64,000 nucleotides of DNA from Dehalococcoidia bacterium (GCA_029941115.1 JAPYRK010000001.1:62001-126000); one strand, 5' to 3'. Shown: positions 1 through 8,911, numbered from the stretch's first letter. Translations and numbers: made by a program. Notes: generated by a model not told the origin, from the letters alone.

Positions 1-34
1 CTAACATGCCTCTTACTGAGGAGGTAAATTAAAT

Positions 35-508
35 ATGACTGATGAGTTAGAACTAACACAGGATATGAAGGATGCAATTGACCGAGAAGGAGATCCTGTT
101 CTTTACGAGGTCACAACGCTGGGGATTCGAACGTTTGCTCGAGCGGTTGGCTACACAAATACTAAATATTATGATGAAGGCGCAGCCCTGGCGGCTGGCC
201 ATTCGACCTTACCATCACCACCGGGCTACTTAGGTATGCCGGTGTGGAACCCAAACAAAGAACCATCAAGACAACCCACTTTCAATAATCCATTTACAAA
301 AAATTTGAATGGCGGAACTCAAGTTCAGCCAATCCAACAGGTATATGCCGGAGATGTACTCAGCGCTGTGTCACGAATTACCAACCTGACCATGAGTCCA
401 AGTAAGTCTCTGGGAAAAATGCTGATTCGCGAGACCGAGACTGTATATACCCGCCAGTCAGATGGTGTTGTTGTGGCCAAAACTCAAGGGCAAGGAATTT
501 CTTACTAG
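35..508 (+). CDS. MaoC-like dehydratase, FAS1-type N-terminal hot-dog half
   Basis: 157 aa. It resembles the N-terminal hot-dog half of split MaoC/FAS1-type (R)-specific enoyl-CoA hydratases: an opening 'GDPVLYEVTTLGIRTFARAVG' stretch, then a proline-rich 'PSPPGYLGMPVWNP' segment and a late 'VYAGDVLSAVSRITN' strand typical of this half. A strong GAGGAGGT Shine-Dalgarno lies upstream of the ATG. The second hot-dog gene follows after 30 nt and a CoA transferase after that, so the two halves probably form a heterodimeric hydratase acting on an acyl-CoA. The conserved Asp/His hydratase pair is in the neighbour, not here. The substrate is unknown. Cytoplasmic. Confidence 0.8.
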   Translation: MTDELELTQDMKDAIDREGDPVLYEVTTLGIRTFARAVGYTNTKYYDEGAALAAGHSTLPSPPGYLGMPVWNPNKEPSRQPTFNNPFTKNLNGGTQVQPIQQVYAGDVLSAVSRITNLTMSPSKSLGKMLIRETETVYTRQSDGVVVAKTQGQGISY

Positions 509-538
509 GATATTTACACGTTAACAGAGGAGAGAAAT

Positions 539-964
539 ATGGTATCTGCACAAAACTGGAATGAAGTGAGTGAGGGTCAAGTATTCACACTTACTGAGCC
601 AATGGACTCACAACGGCTTGTTATATGGGCTGCGGCCTCGGGTGATTTTTACCAAATTCACTATGATGACGATTTTGCAAAAGGAAATAATCTTCCCGAT
701 ATTATTGTGCACGGCGCACTAAAAGGAATGCTCGTTGGGCGACTACTCGATGAGATTTGCGGTGATTCAGGAAGAGTTACGAACTTTGGAGTCTCCTACC
801 GAGGAATGGATCCAGCACGACAAGATTTAACAGTGCACGCAACGGTTATCAAGAAATACGAAGAAAATGGCGAACACCTGTTGGATCTTGAAGTTGGAGT
901 CAAGCAAGAGGATGGATCCACTGAAACCACTCCGGGGACAGCCACTATTGCCGTACCTGCCTAG
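539..964 (+). CDS. MaoC-like dehydratase, catalytic hot-dog half
   Basis: 141 aa single hot-dog domain. It carries the hydratase-2 signature: an 'ASGDFYQIHYDDDFAK' segment, with the Asp and His five residues apart that act in MaoC/R-hydratases, followed by 'IVHGALKGML' in the central helix. Start ATG is preceded by GAGGAGAG. It lies between the N-terminal-type partner (30 nt upstream) and a CaiB-type CoA transferase (15 nt downstream), so it likely supplies the active site of a two-subunit enoyl-CoA hydratase in a small acyl-CoA pathway. Which acid is processed cannot be read from the sequence. Confidence 0.85.
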   Translation: MVSAQNWNEVSEGQVFTLTEPMDSQRLVIWAAASGDFYQIHYDDDFAKGNNLPDIIVHGALKGMLVGRLLDEICGDSGRVTNFGVSYRGMDPARQDLTVHATVIKKYEENGEHLLDLEVGVKQEDGSTETTPGTATIAVPA

Positions 965-979
965 CAACAGTTCAACCGC

Positions 980-2407
980 ATGAATCGGTCGGAGTTTGAA
1001 CGGGGGGTACGCCTTGCGGGACTGGACGTTCCAGACTCGCACCTGAAGATTATTGGTGCTGATCCTGTTTATTACTCCCCGTTCCACCTCGGTGAAGGGG
1101 CCGCAATAGCTCACGCCTTAATAGGATCAAAAGTTGACCAGATATGGCGCGAGCTGGAACACAAGGCTCAGCAAATTACGGTTGACGTCCGGCACGCTGC
1201 TGCATCATTGAATTCTACACACTGGCTGCAAATTAAAAATAAATCTGCAACTGACAATGTACCGGCGATAAGAAATATGACTCGAATCTTTCGGTGCAAG
1301 GATGACAGGTTCATTCACCTACATAAGTCATTTCGCGATGGGCCATCTATTGCAGTTGAACTTGGAATAGAGGCAGAGGCTGATGTTTCAACTATCGCTC
1401 AAGCAGTCTCACGTCGTGATTCTTTTGAGCTAGAAGCTGCATTAATTCGACGAGGTCTCACAGGAGCCGTGGTTAGAAACTCATCCGAATGGGTAAAACA
1501 TCCACAAGGAAAAGCGTTACTTAACCGGCCTGTGGTTGAAATTATAAAAATTGGTGATGCGCCTCCTGAACCCATAAAAATTGGCTCCCGACCCCTTTCA
1601 GATCTGCGGGTTCTTGATCTCACTCGTGTATTAGCTGGCCCGACAAGCGCGCGTACATTAGCTGAACATGGCGCAGAAGTTGTCCATGTAGCTTCACCAA
1701 ACTTACCCACAATCGACCTTTTTGAAATGGATACTGGACATGGGAAGCGTCAGATACACATTGACCTAGATACAGAAGAGGATGCTGACATTCTCACTTC
1801 GATGGCAAAGCGGACCGATGTCTTCAGTCAAGGTTTTCGCACGGGTGCGCTTGATAGGCGTGGATTTGGTCCACAGCAACTGGCTACGTTACGGCCCGGC
1901 GTCATCTATGTGTCTGAAAATTGTTACGGACATCACGGACCATGGGCTAATAGACCAGGTTGGGAACAATTTGCACAAACAGTTTCTGGAGTTGCTGAAC
2001 TTCAAGGTCAAATGAGTCCACTCAGTCCCGATAATGAACACTCAATCGCTGCCGGCACTGATCCGCATACGCCTCGATTGGCGCCAGCCGCCATGAACGA
2101 TTATGTAACAGCATCATTCGCCACCTATGGGGTGCTCGAAGCCCTCCGAAGACGAGCTAAAGAAGGTGGCTCATGGCACGTACAAGTGTCACTTACTCAA
2201 ACATCAATGTGGTTTGCTCGCCTAGGGTTACTACAAGGCCTTAACAGCGGGAAAAATATAGGTACAGTAGATGATTTTCTTGAAACCCATATCACCCCCT
2301 ATGGGGAAATGCTTCATCTAGCCCCTGTATTACAAATGTCTGATACCCAGCCATATTGGGCGTTTGGCGCGAGACCACTAGGGAGCGATCTAGCTGAGTG
2401 GCTGTAA
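980..2407 (+). CDS. CaiB/BaiF family (type III) CoA transferase
   Basis: 475 aa. The family III CoA-transferase core begins near residue 205 with the hallmark 'LRVLDLTRVLAGPTSARTLAEHGAEVVHV' region; the first about 200 residues are a less typical N-terminal part. Members move CoA between acyl-CoA and free acids through an aspartyl-CoA anhydride intermediate. Start ATG lies 15 nt after the MaoC gene, so it is the third gene of a probable three-gene acyl-CoA unit. The strong hairpin at 2474-2515 follows the stop. The substrate is unknown. The N-terminal part could be a degenerate second CaiB-like half, as in two-domain family members. Confidence 0.85.
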   Translation: MNRSEFERGVRLAGLDVPDSHLKIIGADPVYYSPFHLGEGAAIAHALIGSKVDQIWRELEHKAQQITVDVRHAAASLNSTHWLQIKNKSATDNVPAIRNMTRIFRCKDDRFIHLHKSFRDGPSIAVELGIEAEADVSTIAQAVSRRDSFELEAALIRRGLTGAVVRNSSEWVKHPQGKALLNRPVVEIIKIGDAPPEPIKIGSRPLSDLRVLDLTRVLAGPTSARTLAEHGAEVVHVASPNLPTIDLFEMDTGHGKRQIHIDLDTEEDADILTSMAKRTDVFSQGFRTGALDRRGFGPQQLATLRPGVIYVSENCYGHHGPWANRPGWEQFAQTVSGVAELQGQMSPLSPDNEHSIAAGTDPHTPRLAPAAMNDYVTASFATYGVLEALRRRAKEGGSWHVQVSLTQTSMWFARLGLLQGLNSGKNIGTVDDFLETHITPYGEMLHLAPVLQMSDTQPYWAFGARPLGSDLAEWL

Positions 2408-2473
2408 CCTAATTGCGTAAAAAAATGTAGAGCGCCTTGAACGGAAAACAAATCTGCGTTGTGTAAAATATAA

Positions 2474-2515
2474 ACTAGACTAATTAAGACATTCAGATGT
2501 CTTAATTAGTCTAGT
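2474..2515. terminator. 19-bp perfect hairpin between convergent genes, probable bidirectional terminator
   Basis: Arms 2474-2492 and 2497-2515 are perfect reverse complements around a 4-nt loop. The stem is AT-rich. On the + strand it is followed by TATTTT; the other side is also A/T-rich. It sits between the ends of the CoA transferase (+) and glutamine synthetase (-), where it could stop transcription from both sides. No Rho-independent activity has been shown. Confidence 0.65.
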
Positions 2516-2532
2516 ATTTTCAAAACAGTGAT

Positions 2533-3531
2533 CTAGCCGCAAGTAGTCTGAACAATCAGACGAGTCACCAAATATGGGTCCATATTCGAGGCCGGACGAC
2601 GATCCTCCAAGTAGCCTTTTTGATCAACTTCAACCTGCCAAGGTATTCGAATAGATGCCCCTCTGTCAGAAACACCATAACTGAACTGATCTATTCGCTG
2701 TGTCTCATGGGCTCCGGTTAAACGATTCTCATTACCAGCCCCATAGTTAACTATGTGTTCCTCTATATTTTTACCGAGCGCCTCACAGGCATCAATAATT
2801 GGTTGATATGACTCTCTCATAGACTTGGTGGAGTAATTTGTGTGACAACCGGCACCATTCCAATCACCCGACACTGGCTTTGGATCAATAGACACTACTA
2901 CATCGTACTCTTCCGCTACACGATGTAAAAGCCAACGAGACACCCATAACTGATCAGATACTTCCAGAGGGCCCAGTGGGCCAACCTGAAACTCCCATTG
3001 TCCTGGCATGACTTCAGCATTTGTTCCTGCTATACCAATTCCTGCCTCGATACACGCTGAAGCGTGCGCCTCAGATACCTCTCGACCAAAAATAACATTG
3101 GCTCCAACCGCGCAATAGTAGGGCCCTTGAGGTCCCGGAAATCCTCCTTCAGGAAACCCTAGCGGCTGCTGCCCATCGGCTTCAAACAAGGTATATTCCT
3201 GCTCAATTCCAAACCATGCCTCTTCATCAGCAAACTTCTCTGCAACATCAGCACATGCGGCTCGGGTATTAGTTGGATGAGGTGTCATATCTGGCAGTAA
3301 AACTTCACACATTACCAGGACATCGTTACCACCGCTGATTGGATCAGGGCAGCTGTAGACAGGCCTAAGAACGCAATCCGAGTTGTCACCCGGTGCTTGA
3401 TTAGTACTTGAACCATCAAACCCCCATATAGGAAAATCCGTGGTTCCATCTGGAAGTACTCGTGTCTTAGAACGTATAGATGGGCTCGGATCAGTCCCAT
3501 CAATCCATATATATTCTGCCTTAAATGCCAT
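2533..3531 (-). CDS. glnII: Glutamine synthetase, GSII (eukaryotic-like) type
   Basis: 332 aa, cytoplasmic. It makes glutamine from glutamate, ammonia and ATP. GSII hallmarks are visible: 'WGFDGSSTNQAPGDNSDCV' near the N-terminus, 'IEQEYTLFE', 'VMPGQWEFQVGP', 'NGAGCHTNYSTKSMR' and the C-terminal 'RRPASNMDPYLVTRLIV'. The size is normal for GSII and much shorter than the GSI enzymes. The start at 3531 is chosen over an ATG at 3552 because AAAGGTGGGG lies just upstream and the protein then begins MAFKAEY. It is 158 nt downstream of a GlnR-like regulator on the same strand, so that regulator may control it. GSII adenylylation control is not expected. Confidence 0.95.
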   Translation of the reverse strand: MAFKAEYIWIDGTDPSPSIRSKTRVLPDGTTDFPIWGFDGSSTNQAPGDNSDCVLRPVYSCPDPISGGNDVLVMCEVLLPDMTPHPTNTRAACADVAEKFADEEAWFGIEQEYTLFEADGQQPLGFPEGGFPGPQGPYYCAVGANVIFGREVSEAHASACIEAGIGIAGTNAEVMPGQWEFQVGPLGPLEVSDQLWVSRWLLHRVAEEYDVVVSIDPKPVSGDWNGAGCHTNYSTKSMRESYQPIIDACEALGKNIEEHIVNYGAGNENRLTGAHETQRIDQFSYGVSDRGASIRIPWQVEVDQKGYLEDRRPASNMDPYLVTRLIVQTTCG

Positions 3532-3689
3532 AATCCCCACCTTTCGCTGCACCCTCCGCAGAGGGAAGTTCGATTAACCATACTCCACTCAAATTATTTC
3601 GCGACAATGTTTCACCTGTATTATCAAATCGAGTAGTAAATATTAAAACAATCAACTTAATTAAATGGAATACAAAGCTTGAATACAAC

Positions 3690-4361
3690 TCACCGATAAC
3701 GATCTACAAAACGATACCCAACGTTGCGAACAGTTTCGACGAACTCCTCGCCTGTTTCGATTTTTGCTCGGATACGACGAATATGAACATCAACTGTACG
3801 AACGCCTCCAAAATAGTCGTACCCCCAGACCTGATTCAGTAATACTTCTCGGGTATAGGGACGTCCAGGGCTAGACGCCAAAAATCGCAAAAGTGAATAT
3901 TCTTTATAAGTAAGATCTATTGGTTCGTTTGCGAGAGTCACTTGATACCTGTCTAAGTCAATAATCAATGGCCCATGACGAAGCCTGTTATCAATGTCCG
4001 TCCCAAGACTTCTTGCTATCTGTTTCGAAATCCGCACTCGAAGCTCTTCATGAGAAACGGGAGCCTCCACAAAGTCGTCTACCTCAAGAGATCGAAGATT
4101 TGGGTACGAGTCTGAGGTCACAATCAAAATGACCGCCGGCGTTGCCAAAACCGCCTCGTCTCTCAACAGCGCTGCTATGCCACCCATCGACAAGCCCATG
4201 TCCAAATCAATGAGTATTGACACTGGGCGCCAAGCTCGTGCCTCTTCAAGGCATTCACGACCTGTCGAGACGACCTTGCATAATCGACCGTCCATGCGTG
4301 CCACAGCCTCGACATTGGCCACGTATTCCAAGTTATTAGTTAAAGTAAGGTAACCTTCCAT
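3690..4361 (-). CDS. Atypical OmpR-family response regulator, GlnR-like
   Basis: 223 aa. Residues 1-115 are a receiver-like domain and about 130-223 an OmpR winged-helix DNA-binding domain ('YDYFGGVRTVDVHIRRIRAKI', 'NVGYRF'). The receiver is abnormal: the usual N-terminal acidic pair is replaced by 'LTLTNN', and the conserved Lys of the 'xKPF' motif is Ala (about residue 100, 'EAPVS'). An Asp at about residue 52 remains where the phospho-acceptor usually sits. No kinase gene is nearby. This orphan, phosphorylation-poor design plus adjacency to glutamine synthetase resembles GlnR nitrogen regulators of Actinobacteria. That function is inferred. It could instead be another orphan OmpR regulator. 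Confidence 0.85.
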   Translation of the reverse strand: MEGYLTLTNNLEYVANVEAVARMDGRLCKVVSTGRECLEEARAWRPVSILIDLDMGLSMGGIAALLRDEAVLATPAVILIVTSDSYPNLRSLEVDDFVEAPVSHEELRVRISKQIARSLGTDIDNRLRHGPLIIDLDRYQVTLANEPIDLTYKEYSLLRFLASSPGRPYTREVLLNQVWGYDYFGGVRTVDVHIRRIRAKIETGEEFVETVRNVGYRFVDRYR

Positions 4362-4663
4362 CTAGCGAGTTTAACAGTCTGCTGGGCTACATAAAAAGAA
4401 CATATGTGCTACTCTGTTGACTAGTAACTAATCTAGCAGGCCCAACGCCATGTGACACTCGTGTAAAATTTAGAGCAGTGACTGAGTTCGTAGAATTGCG
4501 TGTAGGGGTGATATATCGTTAACCTCATAAGTCGCTGTCTAAATATTCACATATTTAGAAAGTAAATGCGCAAAACTGCGTGAACAATCCAAGCATGAGT
4601 ATGAATTGGTGCGGCAGAGTAGATAAGTAATCCGGCTCCGACGCACTTGGAGGGTTGGCTGTT
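4362..4663. other. Divergent intergenic region, regulator / rplI
   Basis: About 300 bases with no credible gene on either strand. It must carry the promoters of the leftward regulator and the rightward rplI-dnaB cluster. I see a 9-bp AT-rich inverted repeat (4538-4546 and 4551-4559, loop TCAC). I do not see a convincing -35/-10 pair or a known riboswitch fold. A GGAGGG Shine-Dalgarno for rplI closes the region at 4649-4654. Confidence 0.4.
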
Positions 4664-5305
4664 GTGAAGGTAATGTTTGTTGAAACTGTTGAGGGATCTG
4701 GCTCGATGGGAGACGTCAAGGACGTTAAGCCCGGTTACGCCAGAAATTATCTCTTACCAAAAGGTCTTGCTGTTCCAGCGACTCCACATGCGGTAGCACG
4801 TGCTGAGGAACTAAGAAAGCAGGAACTCGGCCGGCAACAGGTGCTTGACAAGCACTATCAGGAACTTGTTAATCGACTTACAGAAAGACCAATAATTATT
4901 GGAGTTCGAGTGGGTGAACAAGGCCGCCTCTACGGGTCTGTCAATAATGCAGATATCGCTAAGAACGCTGGGGAGATTCTTGGGGAAGATCTGGATAGAC
5001 GTAGAATACTTCTTGGAGAAGCTATTCGACAAGTCGGTATTTATACTGTGCAGCTTAGGCTCTCGACGAAAGTACAACCACATATAACTGTGGTTGTAGT
5101 CGACGAGGAATCACCCGATGGTGTAGAAGCCGCAGCACAATTGCTATTAAATCCTCCTGAAAATATTGATCCTGCCATAACCGCAGAAGATCAATCTTTT
5201 GAGGAAAATTCTGAAGAGCATTCGGAAGATAGCGTAAACAGTATCAATACTGAAACAGAATCTCAAAGTGCGTCGGAATCGGAATTTAAACAGGATAATA
5301 GTTAG
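4664..5305 (+). CDS. rplI: 50S ribosomal protein L9 with acidic C-terminal tail
   Basis: 213 aa. The L9 N-terminal domain is clear: 'DVKPGYARNYLLPKGLA'. The elongated linker helix and C-terminal rRNA-binding domain follow up to about residue 155. The GTG at 4664 is preferred to the TTG at 4655 because GGAGGG (4649-4654) then has 9-nt spacing and the protein begins MKV like other L9 proteins. Typical L9 is about 150 aa; this one has some 55 extra residues rich in Glu, Ser, Asp and Asn, predicted to be disordered. dnaB follows, the conserved rplI-dnaB order of many bacteria. Confidence 0.95.
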   Translation: MKVMFVETVEGSGSMGDVKDVKPGYARNYLLPKGLAVPATPHAVARAEELRKQELGRQQVLDKHYQELVNRLTERPIIIGVRVGEQGRLYGSVNNADIAKNAGEILGEDLDRRRILLGEAIRQVGIYTVQLRLSTKVQPHITVVVVDEESPDGVEAAAQLLLNPPENIDPAITAEDQSFEENSEEHSEDSVNSINTETESQSASESEFKQDNS

Positions 5306-5423
5306 GTTTATTGAAAATAGTTATAAATATTCGAGACAATATTTATGATATTTCTGCCAGTGCTTGAAATGCCCTTGCAATAACTCGATTCACCTGACTA
5401 CAAGGGCTTCGAGGGCTGGCAAA

Positions 5424-6872
5424 ATGGTAAATTCAACAAGCGGTAGACTATCGGCTTTTCCACAACGAGATCGAGCGACAGAAAACTCGACTAATCGTTT
5501 GCCACCACACGACATAGGCGCCGAAGAAGCTGTTATCGCGGCGATTCTACTCGACGCGAATGCCCTTGTCCGTGCTTCTGCCATCGTTGATACCGACGAT
5601 TTCTTCGACGTATCTTGCAGAGCTGCGTTTGAAGCAAGCATATTATTGGAAGAACGCGCCGAAGAAATCACTGCCACCACGGTTAGCCATGAACTAGAAC
5701 GTTTGGGGCTTCTGGACTCGGTCGGAGGTGAGAGATTCTTAGCCGAAGTGATTGGTAAACACTTCACTGCTGAAGGAGTAGAAGCTCATGCCCGGATAGT
5801 GCGACGGGATGGTCTGTACCGTCAAGCTATTGAAGGATTCAATTTATTACTCCAGAAAGCTTACGAAGGGGGATCCAATCAAGATTCTGTAATTGCAATG
5901 GCTGAAGAGCTCCTCTTAAATATTAGAGGTGCCGTAGGTTCGGGTGACTTCAAACATATTGGGTTGATCTTAGAAGAAATGCTTGAAAACGCCGACAGTG
6001 ATGAAAACTTATCACTCCGAGCAGTGGCGAGTGGATTTCATGACCTAGATGCACAACTTAATGGTGGCTTTCAAAGGGGTAATCTAATAGTAGTTGCAGC
6101 TCGACCAGGACATGGGAAATCCGCCTTACTTTTAAACTTCGCCCGGGACTGCGCCGTCGAATCAAAAGGTACAGTTGCTCTCTTTTCGATGGAAATGAGT
6201 GGAATTGAACTAGGAAAAAGGCTGCTCGCAGCTGAATCTGGTATAGCCTCCCCAAAGCTTGTCTATGACGAAGATCACGAAATTGAACTAGCACGAGTGA
6301 TGGCGGCACACGGGCAACTCTCAGAAGCAGCAATTTATATCAACGAACAAGGCGATCTTACTGTCGCCGAAATCCGAGCGGCAGCTAAACGAATGAAAGC
6401 TGAGCATGGATTAGATCTACTAATAGTGGACTACCTTCAACTTGTGAGTAGTTCACAACGATACGACTCTCCGGTCGCTAGTGTGACCCAGATATCACGG
6501 ACTCTTAAGCAAATTGCTCGTGAGCTCGATGTCCCAGTGATAGCAGCTGCACAGCTAAACCGAGCTGTCGAACAACGAAAACCACACATACCAATTTTGT
6601 CGGACCTACGGGAATCGGGTTCGATTGAGCAAGATGCCGACATTGTTATGTTCATCTACAGAGAATCGGAGTATCACAAGAGCGAAGATCCGCAAGATTG
6701 GCCGCCGGATCTTGACGCGCGACAGGCCAAAATAATTGTCGCCAAGCATAGAAACGGTGCTACAGGAGTTATTGACTTACATTGGGAAGAGACTTTGGCG
6801 ACGTTCAAAGAATATGAGCTCTACACCGATTCCTCACCGGCATCAATGGAGAACAGGTTCGAGAGCTTCTAG
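5424..6872 (+). CDS. dnaB: Replicative DNA helicase DnaB
   Basis: 482 aa, the hexameric 5'-3' helicase of the replisome. The N-terminal domain starts 'PPHDIGAEEAVIAAILLD'. The RecA-like domain has Walker A 'AARPGHGKSA' (Lys about 232), Walker B 'DLLIVDYLQL' and the C-terminal 'DADIVMFIYRE' stretch. The ATG at 5424, with GAGGG 8 nt upstream, is preferred to an upstream TTG (5364) that adds 20 unlike residues. It follows rplI and precedes a DnaD-like protein and an unusual helicase loader, so helicase and loading factors appear as one unit. No intein is present. Confidence 0.95.
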   Translation: MVNSTSGRLSAFPQRDRATENSTNRLPPHDIGAEEAVIAAILLDANALVRASAIVDTDDFFDVSCRAAFEASILLEERAEEITATTVSHELERLGLLDSVGGERFLAEVIGKHFTAEGVEAHARIVRRDGLYRQAIEGFNLLLQKAYEGGSNQDSVIAMAEELLLNIRGAVGSGDFKHIGLILEEMLENADSDENLSLRAVASGFHDLDAQLNGGFQRGNLIVVAARPGHGKSALLLNFARDCAVESKGTVALFSMEMSGIELGKRLLAAESGIASPKLVYDEDHEIELARVMAAHGQLSEAAIYINEQGDLTVAEIRAAAKRMKAEHGLDLLIVDYLQLVSSSQRYDSPVASVTQISRTLKQIARELDVPVIAAAQLNRAVEQRKPHIPILSDLRESGSIEQDADIVMFIYRESEYHKSEDPQDWPPDLDARQAKIIVAKHRNGATGVIDLHWEETLATFKEYELYTDSSPASMENRFESF

Positions 6873-6888
6873 CATCGCTAAGAATATT

Positions 6889-7632
6889 ATGAATAATTCA
6901 GGTGAACTCGATAAGAACCCACTCTTTCAAACCGGACAAGCCGTCGTCGTCGTACCAGTACAATTTTTCACCGAGCTCATTCTAAATATAGAAGACGAAG
7001 CTGAACTAAGAATCGCTCTTTATATTTGGTACGCAATCACACGAAAGGTCGGCGGTCAGCGCTTCGTACTTCAATCTGACATTGCAAATGATCCAGTACT
7101 TGTGAACTGGTTCATCCATAAGGGCGGCAGTGAAAGATTATTGAATTCGATTGATCTGACTAGAAAAAGAGGTGTGTTCATAGGTGCACAACTGCCAAAC
7201 AAAGACTTCGTAATCCTCCCCAACGATGAGGCAGGCCAACGACTCCTCAATAGATTCATCATAGATTCAGAGGTCTTGCAAGACGAAGTAAAGCAAGCCG
7301 CGCCAACAAGGCATCAAAGTACATCAGCGTTGTCACCAGTTGCGATTAAATACGAGCACGAAATAGGGGCCATCACTCCCTCAATCGCAACTACGCTTCG
7401 GGATTCAGAAAGTCGCTATCCCATGGATTGGATACTTGAAGCTATCTCTGTAGCAGCTGAATCAAATGCCAGATCTTGGCGATATATACAAACGATTTTA
7501 GAAAATTGGCAGAAGAATGGACGGAATAATGGCAACCAGAAAACTACACGAATTTCTACCGAAAAATCAGGAAAACATAAAAGCCCCTATGACGACCTCA
7601 TTCGAAAAGGAAATGATCCCATCAAATCCTGA
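6889..7632 (+). CDS. DnaD-like primosome protein
   Basis: 247 aa. The N-terminal part ('VVVVPVQFFTELILNIEDEAELRIALYIWYAI') resembles the winged-helix DnaD/DnaB N-domain. The C-terminal part ends in the DnaD-domain pattern 'WRYIQTILENWQKNG' (YxxxIL..W). In Bacillus, proteins of this type remodel origin DNA and help load the helicase. The ATG at 6889 is used because upstream codons of the frame overlap dnaB. It has no obvious Shine-Dalgarno; an in-frame ATC at 6874, directly after the dnaB stop, is an alternative. The loader gene overlaps its 3' end. Confidence 0.75.
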   Translation: MNNSGELDKNPLFQTGQAVVVVPVQFFTELILNIEDEAELRIALYIWYAITRKVGGQRFVLQSDIANDPVLVNWFIHKGGSERLLNSIDLTRKRGVFIGAQLPNKDFVILPNDEAGQRLLNRFIIDSEVLQDEVKQAAPTRHQSTSALSPVAIKYEHEIGAITPSIATTLRDSESRYPMDWILEAISVAAESNARSWRYIQTILENWQKNGRNNGNQKTTRISTEKSGKHKSPYDDLIRKGNDPIKS

Positions 7633-8905
7633 AAGAGTCGATATTTGCTTGGTTTGTGACGGTATGGGATTTGTTAGACTAACGAATGATTTTGACGATT
7701 CACGCTTTGGACAATCGTATCCGTGCAGCTGCACTATCGCCGCTAGAAATGAAAAAACCGGTAAACAACTTCTGAAACAATCCGGTTTAGGGTCTCTCCG
7801 CAGACTGAATTTCGAAAACCTTATTAGTCACGGCAGAACTCAAGACGCCCGTAATCGAGACCAATACGAACTAGCCACCACGGAGGCAAAAAAATATGCG
7901 AGCAATCCAAGTAAGTGGCTTACGATTGTTGGAGAGCACGGAAGTGGTAAGACTCATCTAGCTGCTGCGATCGCAAACGCTTCCCTTGCCCTTGGACGAC
8001 CAACACTGTTCTTCTCAATACCTGACTTGATGGAGCATTTCCGCAGAGAATCGATTGGAAGAGATCTTTCCGAATCTGAAGCAGTGACGGTCAGTAGAAT
8101 ATTTGACATACCGTTACTACTCATCGATGACTGTCACTCCAAAATAAACACAACATGGGCGCAAGAGAAATTTAATCAACTTCTTAATCATCGATGGAAT
8201 GCTCAGCTACCGACAGTTTTCACTGCACCCGCCCTAGACGCAGCCATAAATAGTCAACTGAACATTCGTCTTTCAGATAGTGAATCTTCTGATATTTTGG
8301 ATCTAGGAATCTGGGAAGTAAGCAACTACAGTTCATTAGGTGCTATGTCCGAACAAGTTCTCAAACAATACACTTTTGATACTTTCCTATCTGATGGTAT
8401 CGGTTTATCCCCGCAGCAAAGTAGCGAGTTGATAGGTCTGGAATCCCGCTTGCGGGAGTGGTCAATTGAACCTGATGGCTGGATTGTCCTTACGGGTAAT
8501 CATGGCGTAGGGAAGACGCATCTTGCCTCAGCAATTGCAAACGTTCGATTGAGTCAAGGTGATCGCGTTGCGTTCGCCACCGTACCAGATCTTCTGGATC
8601 ACCTCAGGGCCTCATATAATCAAGAATCACGAGATTCATACGACCAAGTATTTCGGCGTTTGCTCGAAGTGCAGTTGCTTATTCTGGACGATCTGGGAGC
8701 TCATAAATCTTCTGACTGGGCCGAAGAAAAAATATATCAATTGATAAACCATCGACATCTTGCCCGCAGCTGGACGGTCATAACAATGAATGGAAAACCA
8801 AGTGAACTAGAACCACGCCTGGCAAGTAGACTAACTTTCACTGAACTTTCCGAAGTGTATAGGATCGACGCACAAGACTTCAGAACGCTACGACCAGAAA
8901 ACTAA
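7613..8905 (+). CDS. Helicase loader with two tandem DnaC/IstB-type AAA+ domains
   Basis: 430 aa with this start; upstream ATGs at 7589 and 7529 are possible. The N-terminus has a Cys cluster, 'CLVC' (about 12-15) and 'CSC' (about 40-42), resembling the zinc site of DnaI-type loaders. Two full DnaC/IstB AAA+ domains follow. Domain 1 has Walker A 'GEHGSGKTHLAAA' (about 107) and Walker B 'LLLIDDC'. Domain 2 has Walker A 'GNHGVGKTHLASA' (about 294), Walker B 'LLILDDLG', sensor Asn in 'TVITMNG' and the 'RLASR' arginine-finger motif. Domain 1 has 'TVFTAPA' and 'IRLSDS' at those places, so both residues are missing. Loaders normally have one AAA+ domain. It is downstream of dnaB and the DnaD-like gene, so a role in loading DnaB is likely. 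Confidence 0.85.
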   Translation: MIPSNPERVDICLVCDGMGFVRLTNDFDDSRFGQSYPCSCTIAARNEKTGKQLLKQSGLGSLRRLNFENLISHGRTQDARNRDQYELATTEAKKYASNPSKWLTIVGEHGSGKTHLAAAIANASLALGRPTLFFSIPDLMEHFRRESIGRDLSESEAVTVSRIFDIPLLLIDDCHSKINTTWAQEKFNQLLNHRWNAQLPTVFTAPALDAAINSQLNIRLSDSESSDILDLGIWEVSNYSSLGAMSEQVLKQYTFDTFLSDGIGLSPQQSSELIGLESRLREWSIEPDGWIVLTGNHGVGKTHLASAIANVRLSQGDRVAFATVPDLLDHLRASYNQESRDSYDQVFRRLLEVQLLILDDLGAHKSSDWAEEKIYQLINHRHLARSWTVITMNGKPSELEPRLASRLTFTELSEVYRIDAQDFRTLRPEN

Positions 8906-8911
8906 AGTCAG

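Noticed and set aside
827-1114. Minus-strand ORF of 95 aa over MaoC and CoA transferase genes
   Set aside because: Antisense shadow of two well-supported genes without family resemblance.
3608-3630. parS-like or GlnR-box-like half site (TGTTTCACCTG) upstream of glnII
   Set aside because: Only one half matches either consensus; the second half does not.
4538-4559. 9-bp AT hairpin upstream of rplI as a terminator or riboswitch
   Set aside because: Short, A/T only, no T-run and no known motif; recorded only inside the intergenic entry.
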